Counted from the stretch's first letter, positions 23,023-34,978 are shown. The stretch: DNA of 64,000 bases from Ariolimax columbianus (GCA_036924085.1 JAVGWX010000025.1:28628450-28692449), one strand, 5' to 3'. Numbers and translations: made by a program. The notes: generated by a model from the sequence alone, not told the origin.

Positions 23023-23107
23023 GTGAGAAATGTCAGTTTATTGTTTGGTATGCATGTCATGAATGATGACTATGAGAGTTGTGCTTAGCACTAGCAACCT
23101 TATTATG

Positions 23108-23781
23108 TTAACCTTAAGCACTCCAATAAATTTTTGAAAAAAATTTGACCTAATTAATTTTCTTAATTTCTCGCAATGGTAGTCTTTCAAAATTTGTAAC
23201 TTTTATGTTTGTTTGTCAATAAATATGATTTTCTGGCGTGTAGACACACAATAGCATAACGAACATGTGGGTGTTATTGTTTTTGTTGTGTGTTTGTTAG
23301 TTTTTGAGATTCAAAAAGATGAAGTTGAAAATTTATGAAAATCTCGGGAAAAATTTGGACTCGACCGCTAGGCCTAGTCGCTTCGATAGAAAACCATGGA
23401 AACCACAACAACGTATCGATACTGTGTTTACAATATTGACACAACTGTTAGTTTCCAATTCAAACGTAGTTCTTTCATTTAAACAAACAAAATAAACAGA
23501 TCTACTCGATAAAGATCTTTCCCAACAACCTACTTCCCCTTTCGCTAAAAGTCAGCTTGCTCCAAACGGCGTATACAAAATTAAAACTTTTCAAAAGCCA
23601 TTTGTAATCGAACATACGATACTTTAACCGGCAAAATATCGTGTATATATGGAGGACGTATTCAGCAGTAAAAAATGGCTGTCGGGAGTGACTCCGTTCA
23701 AAAAAAATTTTTTTTTCCGCACACCGTGGTTGTTGGCCAGGAATGGTGGTTTTCTTCTAACGTTGGCGTGCTGAAGGTTAA
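23108..23781 (+). mobile_element. TTAA-flanked piggyBac-like MITE, copy 1
   Basis: 674 bp bounded by TTAA at both ends: left TTAACCTTAAGCACTCC, right GGCGTGCTGAAGGTTAA, so the ends are imperfect inverted repeats. Interior landmarks shared with the other copies are TTCTGGCGTGTAGACACACA, CTAGGCCTAGTCGCTTCGAT and TCGGGAGTGACTCCGTTC. It has no transposase, so it must have been moved in trans. Same orientation as 55794..56470; opposite to 27410..28073 and 57851..58529. Confidence 0.8.
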
Positions 23782-23915
23782 AAAAAAAGAGATTGATAAT
23801 ATAATCACCCACCGCAGACGCTCAGGTAGTCTTCCTGACAAGGGGCAGGCTGAAATTAAAATCTTTTCTTTATATTGGAGCATACAAATGATAAAAATGA
23901 TTGCAAATACTTCAA

Positions 23916-24207
23916 CATGGCTTCATTTCATTTTTTTTTTTTTTTTTTTTTTTGGCGTTCGCCTTATTTATCTATTCCCCAAGGCGTGTGTGCGTTACAC
24001 TGTGGTTTTTATTTTGCGCCTGTCGGCCCAGTGCATCTGACTTCAGCATGCATTTTATGTAAGGGTCTGCTTCCTCCTGCATTTTCTGAGGGTTTGCTTC
24101 CCCGGGGTAGCGGCCGGTGCTGTGATGGGGATCGAACCCAGCACCTTCTGGTTGTGAGCCGTGCCACTTAACCACTAGGCCACGCCGTCCCCCTCATGGC
24201 TTCATTT
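23916..24207 (-). mobile_element. SINE-A, full copy with 13 bp target-site duplication
   Basis: Body 23929..24194, flanked by CATGGCTTCATTT at 23916..23928 and 24195..24207. Minus strand: GGGGACGGCGTGGCCTAGTG (A-box like), GGGTTCGATCCCC (B box), a body including CTGAAGTCAGATGCACTGGG, then an A-rich tail. tRNA-derived pol III SINE. Other copies: 36562, 56622, 60295 and half of 57330..57628. Confidence 0.9.
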
Positions 24208-24531
24208 GAAAGAGGTGAGCTGCATTGCTGGCATATGCCTTATTTTGGAGGGGAACAATTGGGTAGACCTTGCAGCAACTACACAGTAAAGCGAATTTTT
24301 AAGAATAATACCAGGAAAGATGAATGTATCGAAGACCAAAGTGTTGCGCAATCGCTTCGCCACTTGTGATCCAGTCTTCCTTGGCGAGGTACGGTTAGAG
24401 GATGTCAACGAGTACATTTATCTTGAACGTCTTCTCAATATGGAGCATAACCTGGAACCTGAACTGACAAGACGTCACCGCACAGGTTGTGCAGCCTTCT
24501 CATCTATTAACACGTCCTGGATGGTTGTCAT
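24208..24531 (+). mobile_element. RTE-like LINE RT fragment, 5' part of a split copy
   Basis: Plus frame reads MNVSKTKVLRNRFATCDPVF ... VNEYIYLERLLNMEHNLEPE, L(T)RRHRTGCAAFSSI. These are the post-catalytic RT motifs K-K--V and (E)YIYLGRLL of RTE-like LINEs. Continuation is found at 25358, after an 822 bp insertion. Confidence 0.75.
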
Positions 24532-25357
24532 TGTAGCAGAGAAGACAGGGCCTTGCTCTAATCTACACACCTAATCCTGGATAATCTAACACAGAAGAAA
24601 CTCCGGTAAACAAATCATTTATTTCACACTAAACGATCACTCTTCTCTTCCTGACACCCTCCCTTCAATTCAGGGATAGTCTAACCTAACCAATCTCTAC
24701 TCCTAACCCTGAGCTACTGTCAATAGTCACCTTTCTCGTGCTTGGCCGGTCGTGACGTCTTGCGTGTCCGAGTTGTGGCCGGAACAGCGCCGGTTGGTAC
24801 CTCGCGTCCCGACCTCAACTCAGGTGGATCGTCCTTTGGTCTCGAAAACCCAAATCAGCAGCAGCAGATGTAAATTGAACTGTTGGGCAATATCAGGAAA
24901 AACCGACTCAGCAGCCGCAGGTATGAACTTGCCTGTGTTGAACCGGGGCCGACTGACCACGTGATGGAGTGTCCTGGGGAAAATGTTGACAAGTCTTCTC
25001 AATTCGTGCAGTCTTCGCTCTGCGTTCCCGCCAATCGGGTATTGTAGAGAAGACAAGCCCTTGCTGCAAGTGGGGTAGCGTTCGTCTTCGTCTTCTCAAT
25101 TCGTACAGTCTCCGCTCTGCGTTCCCCCCAATCAGGTATCATCGAGAAGACATCAGAGCTTCTCTTTCCTTCCCTTTTGCTCCTGGTCCGCCCGGCTGTT
25201 TATACTCCGAGACTATTTTCTCAGCCCGGGACTACAGGCAAGATGGCGTCGCTATTACTCCGCCATCCTGAGCGGTACTCACCGACTGAGTGTTTAGGTC
25301 CCGGTTGGAAGTCCGTGGGGAAACAGATGTTTCCCCAGACTAAATCTGTCACATCAT
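24528..25357. mobile_element. Probable solo LTR (822 bp) with TCAT duplication
   Basis: Between the two halves of the RTE fragment, the insert 24532..25353 begins TGTAGCAGAGAAGACAGG and ends AAATCTGTCACA, i.e. TG...CA, with TCAT on each side (24528..24531, 25354..25357). No coding content is seen. Internally, a block containing TCTTCTCAATTCGT and GCTCTGCGTTCCC is duplicated (about 24995 and 25095). Strand and family are undetermined. A non-autonomous DNA element is an alternative. Confidence 0.5.
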
Positions 25358-25860
25358 GACCAAGACCTACGAGCCTCCATCTTCAATTCCACTGTACTCT
25401 CTGCGATATGCTACGGTGCTGAGACGTGGACACTAACAAAATCACTAGAGGACAAATTGAGAGTGACCCAGGATTCCCTCTAGAGACTTGGTCAGAATCA
25501 CTCTTCGGAACCAATGTATGCAAGGTCTCCACAATTCTGACATAAGATGATTGTCCCTGGTGAAGGATGTGGTAATCCATGCAGACAAGGCAAAATATAG
25601 ATGGGCAGGTCACATGTTGCGATGAAACGATTGTCGATGACGCACAGTGACAGCAGTCTGGTACCCCCGAGGTAAGAAGAGACCGCGGGGAATACCGCTA
25701 ATGCTATAGTCAGACTCCCTTGCTTGTACACTGCAACATCTGAGATGCCTCTGGCGGAGAACTTACCACGCACTGGACCTCCGTGGCCCAAGACAGGGTC
25801 CGCTGGAGATGTTGGGACCCGCAGCTATGCTGAGGAACGGGTCATAAAGATCAAGAAAAC
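25358..25860 (+). mobile_element. RTE-like LINE RT fragment, 3' part of a split copy
   Basis: Reads DQDLRASIFNSTVLSAICYG then AETWTLTKSLEDKLRVTQ, the thumb/C-terminal motifs (LRA-LF-STVL-A--YG-ETW) that directly follow the region at 24208..24531. Later YRWAGHMLR and PRGKKRPRG-like residues appear after frameshifts. A one-base shift separates it from the upstream half. Confidence 0.75.
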
Positions 25861-26049
25861 CAGGGAAATATAGATAAACAGGTGGGTGACAGGAACAACA
25901 GGTGGGTGACAAGAACAACACGTCACAGTGTATTTAGCGAAATGTCACAGCGAAAAAGTAATGATGACATAAATAAACTATATAGAAGAGATCAAAGTCT
26001 CATCTTTCAGTTCCGAAGAGGACACACCAGAGTTAAGTCACTTGAACCG

Positions 26050-26148
26050 CACCAATCCCCAGCTCCTGTCCCACTATCAGTTTTGTCGCTCCTCTTTGAA
26101 CTGTTTCCAGCATGTGTATATCCCCTATAGGATAAGGTCCCCAGCTGT
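26050..26148 (-). mobile_element. CR1-like LINE fragment
   Basis: Contains TCCCACTATCAGTTTTGTCG and CAGCATGTGTATATCCCC, diverged from 21791..21880 in the same orientation. Only about 100 bp. Confidence 0.5.
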
Positions 26149-26475
26149 AAATGGATGTTGTTGAATGCCCACAATGAGTAAGTTTACTGTTTTGTGGGCC
26201 CTGAAAAGGACGTTAAGTGCTGGGTTATAGTAGCCTCGCATCCCGAGCATGCTGATGAAGGTGGACCGGGGTCCTCCAGGCAGTCGTGCTATGCTTGCTT
26301 GGCTTCATCTGTGTGGCACTCACTACTACGGGGATCACATCGATCCACATCTCTTCAGCCAGGCTGCCTTGAAAACAGCCTGTTTCCAGGGACCGCTACA
26401 CAGAAGAGAGATTGTGGTTTTGGTCAATGTGTTGACCCTGATCCGACGTCCTGGTCAGTATGTTATGCCTGACTG
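26149..26475 (-). mobile_element. SINE-C copy
   Basis: Runs from the tail side (GTTGAATGCCCACAATGAGT) through CCTGAAAAGGACGTTAAG, GATGAAGGTGGACCGGGGTC and ACTACGGGGATCACATCGAT to the 5' end near GTCAGTATGTTATGCCTGAC. Same layout as 6346..6654 (inverted) and 49976..50262 (direct). Confidence 0.75.
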
Positions 26476-26479
26476 ACTC

Positions 26480-27305
26480 CATGTTGGCAGTTCTGGGCTT
26501 GTCCTTCTTGTAGTCCATAACTCCATGTTGGCAGTGTCAGGTGTGCCCTACATGTGGCTCATAACTCCATGATGTCAGTGCCAAACTTACCCTACATGTG
26601 GCTCATAACTCCACGTTGGCAGTGCCAGGTGTGCCCTAAATGTGGCCCATAACTTCATGATGTCAGTGTCAAACTTACCCTATATGTGGCTCATAACTCC
26701 ATGATGTCAGTGTCAAACTTACCCTACATGTGGCTCATAACTCCATGATGTCAGTGTCAAACTTACCCTACATGTGGCTCATAACTCCATGATGTCAGTG
26801 TCAAACTTACCCTACATGTGGCTCATAACTCCATGATGTCAGTGTCAAACTTACCCTACATGTGGCTCATAACTCCATGATGTCAGTGTCAAACTTACCC
26901 TACATGTGGCTCATAACTCCATGATGTCAGTGTCAAACTTACCCTACATGTGGCTCATAGCTCCATGATGTCAGTGTCAAACTTACCCTACATGTGGCTC
27001 ATAACTCCACGTTGGCAGTGCCCGGTGTGCCCTACATGTGGTCCATAACTCCACGTTGGCAGTGTCAGGCGTGCCCTACATGTGGCTCAAAACTCCATGT
27101 TGGCAGTGCCAGGTGTGCCCTATATGTGGCCCATAACTCCACATTGGCAGTGTCAGGCGTGCCCTACATGTGGCTCATAACTCCACGTTGGCAGTGTCAG
27201 GCGTGCCCTACATGTGGCTCATAACTCCACGTTGGCAGTGTCAGGCGTGCCCTACATGTGGCCAATAACTCCACGTTGGCAGTGTCAGGCGTGCCCTATT
27301 AGTAG
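26480..27305. repeat. 44 bp minisatellite
   Basis: Unit: TCATAACTCCATGATGTCAG, TGTCAAACTTACCCTACATG, TGGC. Two subtypes are clustered. The central copies (about 26680..26985) are nearly identical (ATGATGTCAGTGTCAAAC); the outer copies read ACGTTGGCAGTGTCAGGCGT. About 18 to 19 units. Confidence 0.95.
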
Positions 27306-27409
27306 CCCAGAGGCCCTTTTAAAAAGCAAGAGTGATATTTTCTGTGAGGTATTTTTAAAGTAAATAAATAAACAAACAATATGTTTTTTATATATCATTT
27401 TTAATATAT

Positions 27410-28073
27410 TTAACCTTTATCACTCCGCAGGCCGTCTGATACGCCCAGCTCGTCACACTTTAAAAAAAAAAAATTTTGACATTTTTTTTCTCTAAGTACA
27501 GAGACCCTACCATTAGCCATTTTTATATTGCTGGATTCGTCACGTTCATCTACACACGCTTTTTGCCGGTAAAAGTATAGAATATTAGATTACAAATGGC
27601 TTTTGAACGATTTATTTTTTTTTTTCGCCGAATGGAGAAGGCCGACTTTTTGGGGAAAGGTAAAGTAGGTTGTTGGGAAAGATCTTTATCTTGTAAATAT
27701 GTTTGTTTTATTTGTTTAGATGAAAGAACTACAATTGAATTGGAAATTAACAGTTGTGTCGATATTGTAAACACAGTATCGATTCTTTGTTATGGTTTCC
27801 ATGGTTTTCTATCGGAGCGACTAGGCCTAGTCGGGAAAGTCCAAATATTTAAATTTTTTCAAAAAATTTCACATTCATCTTCTTGTATCTCAGAAACTAA
27901 CAAACACACAACAACAACAATAACATAAACAAGTTCTTTATTCAATTATGTCTCTAAACACAAGAAAATCATATTTATTGACCAACAAACAGAACAGTTA
28001 CAATTTTTGAAAGTTGCAAAATTGAAAAATGTGAAAAATTTTCAAAAATTTAATGCGGACGGGTACAGGTTAA
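27410..28073 (-). mobile_element. TTAA-flanked piggyBac-like MITE, copy 2
   Basis: TTAA at 27410..27413 (TTAACCTTTATCACTCC) and 28070..28073 (GGGTACAGGTTAA). The interior matches copy 1 inverted, e.g. CAAATGGCTTTTGAACG and ATCGGAGCGACTAGGCCTAG. The most diverged of the four copies. Confidence 0.75.
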
Positions 28074-28155
28074 AAATATAATACAAACTTTGCACATTTA
28101 AAATATTTAAAAAAATGAAATTAAAAAAAAATTTGCTTTAAAAATAATTAATATT

Positions 28156-29311
28156 GTATACATTTATTGGAAACTCCGAAGACTGACTGACCATCCAATG
28201 CACCAGAGACTAAACAATTTGGGAAATGGGAAACTAAAGCGGAGAAACTTTGCAGAAATAGCCAAAGCAAAGATGCACGAAGATCCCATAAACGCACTAA
28301 CAACACCAAAACCCATCACTACTGTACGAAAACCTACCTGGAGGCAGGATATATTTCCAGAGGTGGTAGAAAATATACCAGGTATTGCAAACAAAAACTG
28401 CCAGACTGAAAAAGAAAGGAGAGATACTACCCTAAGCTCCATAACGAAAAGCTACCCAAGCATGGACTGGACCCATGCATACACCGACGGTTCTGTAACA
28501 AACACTACACAGAACGGAGGGGCAGGAGTATTCCTGAACCTACCAAATGGCAGAAAAATAACACTGTCATTCGCTACTGGTAAGTACACAAGCAATTTCA
28601 GAGCGGAGGCAGAGGCACTGAGTGCGGCAGTGGAAGAAATGGTGACACACAGTGAAAATGAGAGCCATATAGTCCTGCTGACAGATGCTCTCGCCGTAGT
28701 CACAGCGCTAAAAAGCCAGAAAAACACTGAGCTTAATGACTTAAGAGCAGCACTCTGCAAACTGTGCCAGCAGTCCGCACCAAAAAGGGTAGTGGTACAG
28801 TGGGTTCCGTCACACTGCAACATCCAAGGCAACGAGGAGGCAGACAGACTGGCAAAAGAAGGTGCAAGACTACCACAAACAGATACCAGTATGACGTACG
28901 AAGAGTCAAAACAGCTTATTAAAGCCAGATACATGACCAAATGGGAAACCGAACATACTGGTTACACCAAAAACGATGCATATTACCAGTTGAACCGAAG
29001 AGAGCAGGTCGTTGTCTTCAGACTTCGCACTGGCCACAACAGACTGAGGTACCACCTATTCAACAAATTGAAGATAGGGTGTACCGACGAATGCCCGTGC
29101 GGTACTGGTAAAATGACCGCTGAACATCTGCTGCAGAACTGCCCGACATACGAGGACCAGAGAGAGCAGATGTGGCCATTACCAGTGGAACTGCAAGACA
29201 AGCTCTATGGCAGTGGCGAGAGCCTCAGGATGACCGCCGCTTTTTTCGAAAAAATAATGGTTACTGTCTGACTGCGTACGAAGAAGAAGAAGAAGAAGTA
29301 TACATTTATTG
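28156..29311 (+). mobile_element. I/Nimb-like LINE, 5'-truncated copy with 14 bp TSD
   Basis: Body 28170..29297, flanked by GTATACATTTATTG at 28156..28169 and 29298..29311. One open frame (28198..29271 from its first ATG) covers the RNase H domain: THAYTDGSV (first Asp), FRAEAEAL (Glu), LLTDALAVV (Asp), WVPSHCNIQGNEEADRLAK (His/Asp region). A Cys/His tail CTDECPCGTGKM--EHLLQN follows. Ends TAC-GAAGAAGAAG, a (GAA)n tail. Nearly identical to the 3' end of 39382..43083, so recent. RT is absent, so not autonomous. Confidence 0.92.
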
Positions 29312-29482
29312 TAAATAAAAATGTATAAATTTACAATTATTTATTAAAATGCAAAATTTGTATTAAAAAAATGTCTAAAAATAAGATTCTTAAATTCTTG
29401 AGGCCATGGAGTGCTGCCTAGTCAGCCTATACGGAAATCTGGCACTACATGTTGGATATTTGCTACCATAAACATGATGATC
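29312..29482. other. Intron 3 segment, nothing recognised
   Basis: Short AT-rich stretch between a LINE and a minisatellite. Confidence 0.4.
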
Positions 29483-29670
29483 GAGTCGGTGACTGGTAGC
29501 AGTCGGGAGTCGGCGACTCGTAGCAGCCGGGAGTCGGCGGCTCGTAGCAGTCGGGAGTCGGTGACTCGTAGCAATCGGGAGTCGGTGACTCGTAGCAGTC
29601 GGGAGTTGGTGACTCGTAGCAGTCGGGAGTCGACGACTCGTAGCAGTCGGGAGTCGACGACTCGTAGCTA
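29483..29670. repeat. 24 bp minisatellite, about 8 copies
   Basis: Unit ACTCGTAGCAGTCGGGAGTC then GGTG, with GGCG, GACG and AATCGG variants. The period is a multiple of three, so several frames stay open; I do not take these as coding. Confidence 0.95.
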
Positions 29671-30582
29671 AATCTGTCCAAGACCCTACTCCGCCTCCAA
29701 GTGGCAACCTTGAAAACAGACTGCAGCGTGCAGCCTGGCTAAGAGATTAGGTATCAAAGACAGAAGGCAAACCCTGTTACATATTTGTTGCCGTGCTGAA
29801 GCTGGTTGTGCAGGTCGCAAAAGCTCAGGTACCGCAGCCTCGCTGTTTGTTTGTTGATCAGTCGCACTACTCTGCCTCCCCCTAACCACTAGGTTAGCAG
29901 AGGCACCGATTGCTTGGGTGGGTCCCCTCGAGGCTAGGGGCCCGGTACTGCTCCTCCCTGGTTGTAACTTGTAGGAGCGCCACCATGACGGTAGGGTAGA
30001 CTGTCGCATTACTATATCCTGTTGATGCGTGTGTGCCCTGATTTTTCCCGGTTCCTGCGCCGTAGCTGACACACTCCGTCTTAGGCAGGTCCGGTTGAGT
30101 TTTCTGTTTTTGGTTCTCTCCCATAGCCTTTCCATCTCCCGATGGTACCTGCAAGGCAGTAGGTTGGTTTGTCTACCGCGGTTTCCTTCCCGTGGCTAGA
30201 GCATATAGCGGCTCTTACCCGCTTGGTGTACCCGTCATAGGACACATGGGGTATTTCAGAGGGGAAAGCAGTGCCACCTGTTGTCCCACCCCATCCTGCT
30301 GGAATTGACCGCCGTTTGGTCCACGACTGCTTATTCGTCCAGTTATTATACCTGGCTTATATCACAGCTGACGCTCCATATCTGGAGGTCGGTCCACTAT
30401 CCGCCACCTGTAGAAGTGCCTGGTTGGGGTCGTCGCTCCTGTCCTCCTGGAGCCTCGCTGTAAATCTGCAACATAACGAAATCTCCGTTTAAGGATGTAC
30501 AATGAATAAGAAACTCGTTCGTGCAATCCCTTTTGTCCATCACGTTAATTTCTCTTAACTATGTTTCATTTGTCTACCGTAG
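29671..30582. other. Intron 3, right part, no recognised element
   Basis: About 0.9 kb upstream of exon 4. Contains GGCAACCTTGAAAACAGACT and similar fragments that recall SINE-C blocks, but no clear copy. No exon or RNA gene seen. Confidence 0.35.
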
Positions 30583-31920
30583 GGGAGACAACAAACAGGA
30601 AAGAGACATCGCCAAAACAAGAATCATTATCTGCGGCTTCTACGCCTTCCAAAGAACTAGACACGGGAGAAGCACCTACTGAAAAGTGTGAGAACAGCGG
30701 TGCCACAGAGAGTCCACCCAAAGGAACCAATCTTCACAGCCCAGTGAACATGCTTCAGAAGGTCTGTGACATGAGTAAGGACTCTGGAAGTCATGTCAAC
30801 CAGGGTTTTAATCAATTCTCTTGTGACAAGAACAACGTCAAAAAACAGATACTCATATCCAAAAACCTACGTTTAGCTCGCAAAGTGACATCAGGGGTTA
30901 AAAATAGTAACCCAATTCTCAAGAAATCGCCAGCTTCATCGTCGTCGTCATCATCTTTTGAGGCATGCAGCCCAAAACGGATGAAACCTTGTCCAGACAA
31001 TACTTTGGACACTGGTTCTGAGCATTTTGACAAAATGAAATTTGCCAGTCGGTATAAAATAAAAGAAGGTAGGGACATGGCTAGCGCACTTATAGGTGCG
31101 CTGGATAAAACTGATGTGGCCGGATACCCTCGTCTAAATGTCTGGAAAGACATATCTCCCATAGAATCAAAAACACAGAATACTTCGGCTGTACCGACGG
31201 ACAGACATTCCCGGCCAGAAAGCGGATATTTCTCGAATGAAGTCCACAGCGAGTCCAGGGAAGGGATGGATGGATCGGTGTCGGAAGAAAGTGATCATGG
31301 CGGAACTATTAGACACAGACCAAAAAAGCAAGCCGATGTGAAACCTTCAACAGAGGCGACATCCAGCGAGGGAAAAACCGGGGTTGTTCAAAATATTCTT
31401 TTGGGCCAAAACATGGACCAAACTGGGACAAATGTATGTGATCAAATAGCTAATGAGGAAGAACCTGTTTGCAGGGAGATCCGTACGTCTGACAAAGTCT
31501 CGAAACCATGTAAAAACATGCTCCCAGGCGAGACACCTGTGTATTGTGATGTTGAATATTTAGACGCTCGGCCAAAACATAAACCAATTGGTGAGACAGA
31601 AGATACGTTTGGAAGTGCTGGCTCGCCCAAATCTTCACCAAGATATGGAGCAGTCAGCAGAAGAGGGGTCATTGTTGAGCCTAGGCAGGAAAACCCCGAA
31701 TGGATATCGAGGAAAGATTTGAACTCATTCACTGCCACCGACAACAGCGACAGCATGGACCGCAGCCAGGATCAACCCACGTCCCAAGACGAGGGCTCTT
31801 CAAACGGCTACTTCTTCGACGAGGATTTCATTGTTCAGATAGACGACAACCTGCACACTTCAGTTGGAGTCATCCTTCAGGGGTCATGTGCATTCAGCCT
31901 GGCAGACTCCTTGGTGCCAG
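30583..31920 (+). CDS. Host gene, exon 4 (large exon)
   Basis: Acceptor TTTGTCTACCGTAG|GGGAG and donor GTGCCAG|GTAAGT. The 1338 bp exon (phase 1 in, phase 1 out) is open throughout: GETTNRKETSPKQESLSAAS ... an eight-Ser run (ASSSSSSSSFEACS) ... YKIKEGRDMASALIGALDK ... SRPESGYFSNEVHSESREG ... SSNGYFFDEDFIVQIDDNLH ... SLVP. Rich in Ser, Thr, Asn, Lys and acidic residues, no membrane segment, probably mostly disordered with short conserved-looking segments (GYFFDEDFIVQIDD). No domain recognised; likely intracellular and phosphorylated (inference from composition). Confidence 0.85.
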
Positions 31921-32401
31921 GTAAGTTCTTTTCGTTACCTTGTTCTTTAACTTTCTGCTTGCCAGATTACAAAATTACGTCTATTTCCTGTATCTGCATT
32001 ACTGTGTCAGCAATCATGCCCCGACGTGGTTGTTGATTTTGAGAACCTCTAATTTTAAAAAACAACATTATTTAAATTTTTTTGTATGTGTCTAGAGACA
32101 TATGCCAGAGTGGTCTGCTGAGGTCTATGTGTGTAACAAGGACACGAATAGCACCACTGCCCCACAGAGAGCATGTCGTAAGAGGTGACTGTGTGACCAT
32201 AACACCGGCCATGGTTAGGTGGTTTGTTAAGAGCAGCATAGATGGTACCTAACAGGCTGCGGGTCTACTTTGCTCTAGTGTTTGAGTCTATTAAGATGGA
32301 CTCGAACATTAGTTAACCAACCTCCATAGTGGAGTGATAAGCTGCTCGAGCCTAGCACGCTAAGCAGGAAATCCTTCTCCTAGCTACATCCAGCTCACAC
32401 C
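31921..32401. other. Intron 4, left part, nothing recognised
   Basis: About 480 bp between the exon 4 donor and a minisatellite. Includes weak similarity to the MITE interior near 32040..32090 (ATGTGTCTAGAGACATA) only. Confidence 0.35.
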
Positions 32402-34516
32402 AGAGCTGGGACCTGCACAGGGGCGTCTGTCACTGTAGAAGTACAGGTCGACCTGCACAAGGGCATCTGTCACTAGAAGTACAGGTCGGCCTGCACAAGG
32501 GCATCTGTCACTGTAGAAGTACAGGTCGACCTGCACAAGGGCATCTGTTACTGTAGAAGTACAGGTCGACCTACAAGGGCATCTGTCACTGTAGAAGTAC
32601 AGGTCGACCTACAAGGGCATCTGTCACTGTAGAAGTACAGGTCGACCTGCACAGGGGCATCTGTCACTGTAGAAGTACAGGTCGACCTGCACAGGGGCAT
32701 CTGTCACTGTAGAAGTATAGGTCGACCTGCACAGGGGCATCTGTTACTGTAGAAGTACAGGTCGACCTGCACAAGGGCATCTGTCACTAGAAGTACAGGT
32801 CGGCCTGCACAAGGGCATCTGTCACTGTAGAAGTACAGGTCGACCTGCACAAGGGCATCTGTTACTGTAGAAGTACAGGTCGACCTACAAGGGCATCTGT
32901 CACTGTAGAAGTACAGGTCGACCTACAAGGGCATCTGTCACTGTAGAAGTACAGGTCGACCTGCACAGGGGCATCTGTCACTGTAGAAGTACAGGTCGAC
33001 CTGCACAGGGGCATCTGTCACTGTAGAAGTATAGGTCGACCTGCACAGGGGCATCTGTCACTGTAGAAGTACAGGTCGACCTGCACAGGGGCATCTGTCA
33101 CTGTAGAAGTATAGGTCGACCTGCACAGGGGCATCTGTCACTGTAGAAGTATAGGTCGACCTGCACAGGGGCATCTGTCACTGTAGAAGTACAGGTCGAC
33201 CTGCACAGGGGCATCTGTCACTGTAGAAGTATAGGTCGACCTGCACAGGGGCATCTGTCACTGTAGAAGTACAGGTCGACCTGCACAGGGGCATCTGTCA
33301 CTGTAGAAGTATAGGTCGACCTGCACAGGGGCATCTGTCACTGTAGAAGTATAGGTCGACCTGCACAGGGGCATCTGTCACTGTAGAAGTATAGGTCGAC
33401 CTGCACAGGGGCATCTGTCACTGTAGAAGTACAGGTCGACCTGCACAGGGGCATCTGTCACTGTAGAAGTATAGGTCGACCTGCACAGGGGCATCTGTCA
33501 CTGTAGAAGTATAGGTCGACCTGCACAGGGGCATCTGTCACTGTAGAAGTACAGGTCGACCTGCACAGGGGCATCTGTCACTAGAAGTACAGGTCGACCT
33601 GCACAGGGGCATCTGTCACTGTAGAAGTATAGGTCGACCTGCACAGGGGCATCTGTCACTGTAGAAGTATAGGTCGACCTGCACAGGGGCATCTGTCACT
33701 GTAGAAGTATAGGTCGACCTGCACAGGGGCATCTGTCACTGTAGAAGTATAGGTCGACCTGCACAGGGGCATCTGTCACTGTAGAAGTATAGGTCGACCT
33801 GCACAGGGGCATCTGTCACTGTAGAAGTATAGGTCGACCTGCACAGGGGCATCTGTCACTGTAGAAGTATAGGTCGACCTGCACAGGGGCATCTGTCACT
33901 GTAGAAGTATAGGTCGACCTGCACAGGGGCATCTGTCACTGTAGAAGTATAGGTCGACCTGCACAGGGGCATCTGTCACTGTAGAAGTATAGGTCGACCT
34001 GCACAGGGGCATCTGTCACTGTAGAAGTATAGGTCGACCTGCACAGGGGCATCTGTCACTGTAGAAGTATAGGTCGACCTGCACAGGGGCATCTGTCACT
34101 GTAGAAGTATAGGTCGACCTGCACAGGGGCATCTGTCACTGTAGAAGTATAGGTCGACCTGCACAGGGGCATCTGTCACTGTAGAAGTACAGGTCGACCT
34201 GCACAGGGGCATCTGTCACTGTAGAAGTACAGGTCGACCTGCACAGGGGCATCTGTTACTGTAGAAGTACAGGTCGACCTGCACAGGGGCATCTGTCACT
34301 GTAGAAGTACAGGTCGACCTGCACAGGGGCATCTGTCACTGTAGAAGTATAGGTCGACCTGCACAAGGGCATCTGTCACTGTAGAAGTATAGGTCGACCT
34401 GCACAGGGGCATCTGTCACTGTAGAAGTACAGGTCGACCTGCACAGGGGCATCTGTCACTGTAGAAGTACAGGTCGACCTGCACAGGGGCATCTGTCACT
34501 GTAGAAGTATAGGTCG
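32402..34516. repeat. 40 bp minisatellite, about 53 copies
   Basis: Unit AGGTCGACCTGCACAGGGGC, ATCTGTCACTGTAGAAGTAC. Variants: CACAAGGGC, missing GCA, missing TGT, and TAC/TAT before AGG. The left 600 bp hold the more diverged types, and a block (about 32420..32660) is repeated at about 32760..33000. The centre is nearly uniform. Each unit has a GTCGAC (SalI) palindrome. Confidence 0.97.
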
Positions 34517-34523
34517 ACTAAGA

Positions 34524-34978
34524 CTAGAGACATCATCATCATGTGGCATGTCCTTTGTAGAACGTTGTTCCCACCAGAGTCTGTCTGAAAGAAACTCGTT
34601 CCCTTGCCAAAACTCCAGCCTTTGACTTTTATCGTTTTGTTGGTGCCCTGCCATAATTTATTCAGACCGTTCAGTCTCTGCATTGCCATGGCTAGTCTTC
34701 TTCTGATTTCTTTCGAGCAGTCGCCATTTTTGTCAATTCTGGAGCCCAGATATTCAAAATGTGTGACCTGATCTATTTCCTCACCACCGACTGTAAATTT
34801 ATGCTGACATTGTGTTTTGTCGGAGGTCATTATCTTTGTTTTATTTATGTTTATAAACAGGTTTTGATCTTTACTATGTCCATTAACGGCTGAAATTAGT
34901 TGCTCTAGCTCTTCTGCACTTCTTGATAGTATCACTGTGTGTCGTAACTCTGGAATCTCGTACCCCCCAATCGTAAAA
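34524..34978 (-). mobile_element. RTE-like LINE RT fragment lacking its catalytic Asp pair
   Basis: Minus frame: ELRHTVILSRSAEELEQLIS, KDQNLFININKTKIMTSDK, VGGEEIDQVTHFEYLGSRID, CSKEIRRRLAMAMQRLNGL. These are RT motifs after the active site. The family usually reads (Y)ADDT-ILS; here the residues before TVILS are LRH, so the two catalytic aspartates are gone. Same family as 45440..45520. Abuts the 40 bp array. Confidence 0.8.

Noticed and set aside
30271..30492. Plus-strand 73 aa frame upstream of exon 4
   Set aside because: No splice signals or start context fitting the neighbouring exons; appears to be chance.
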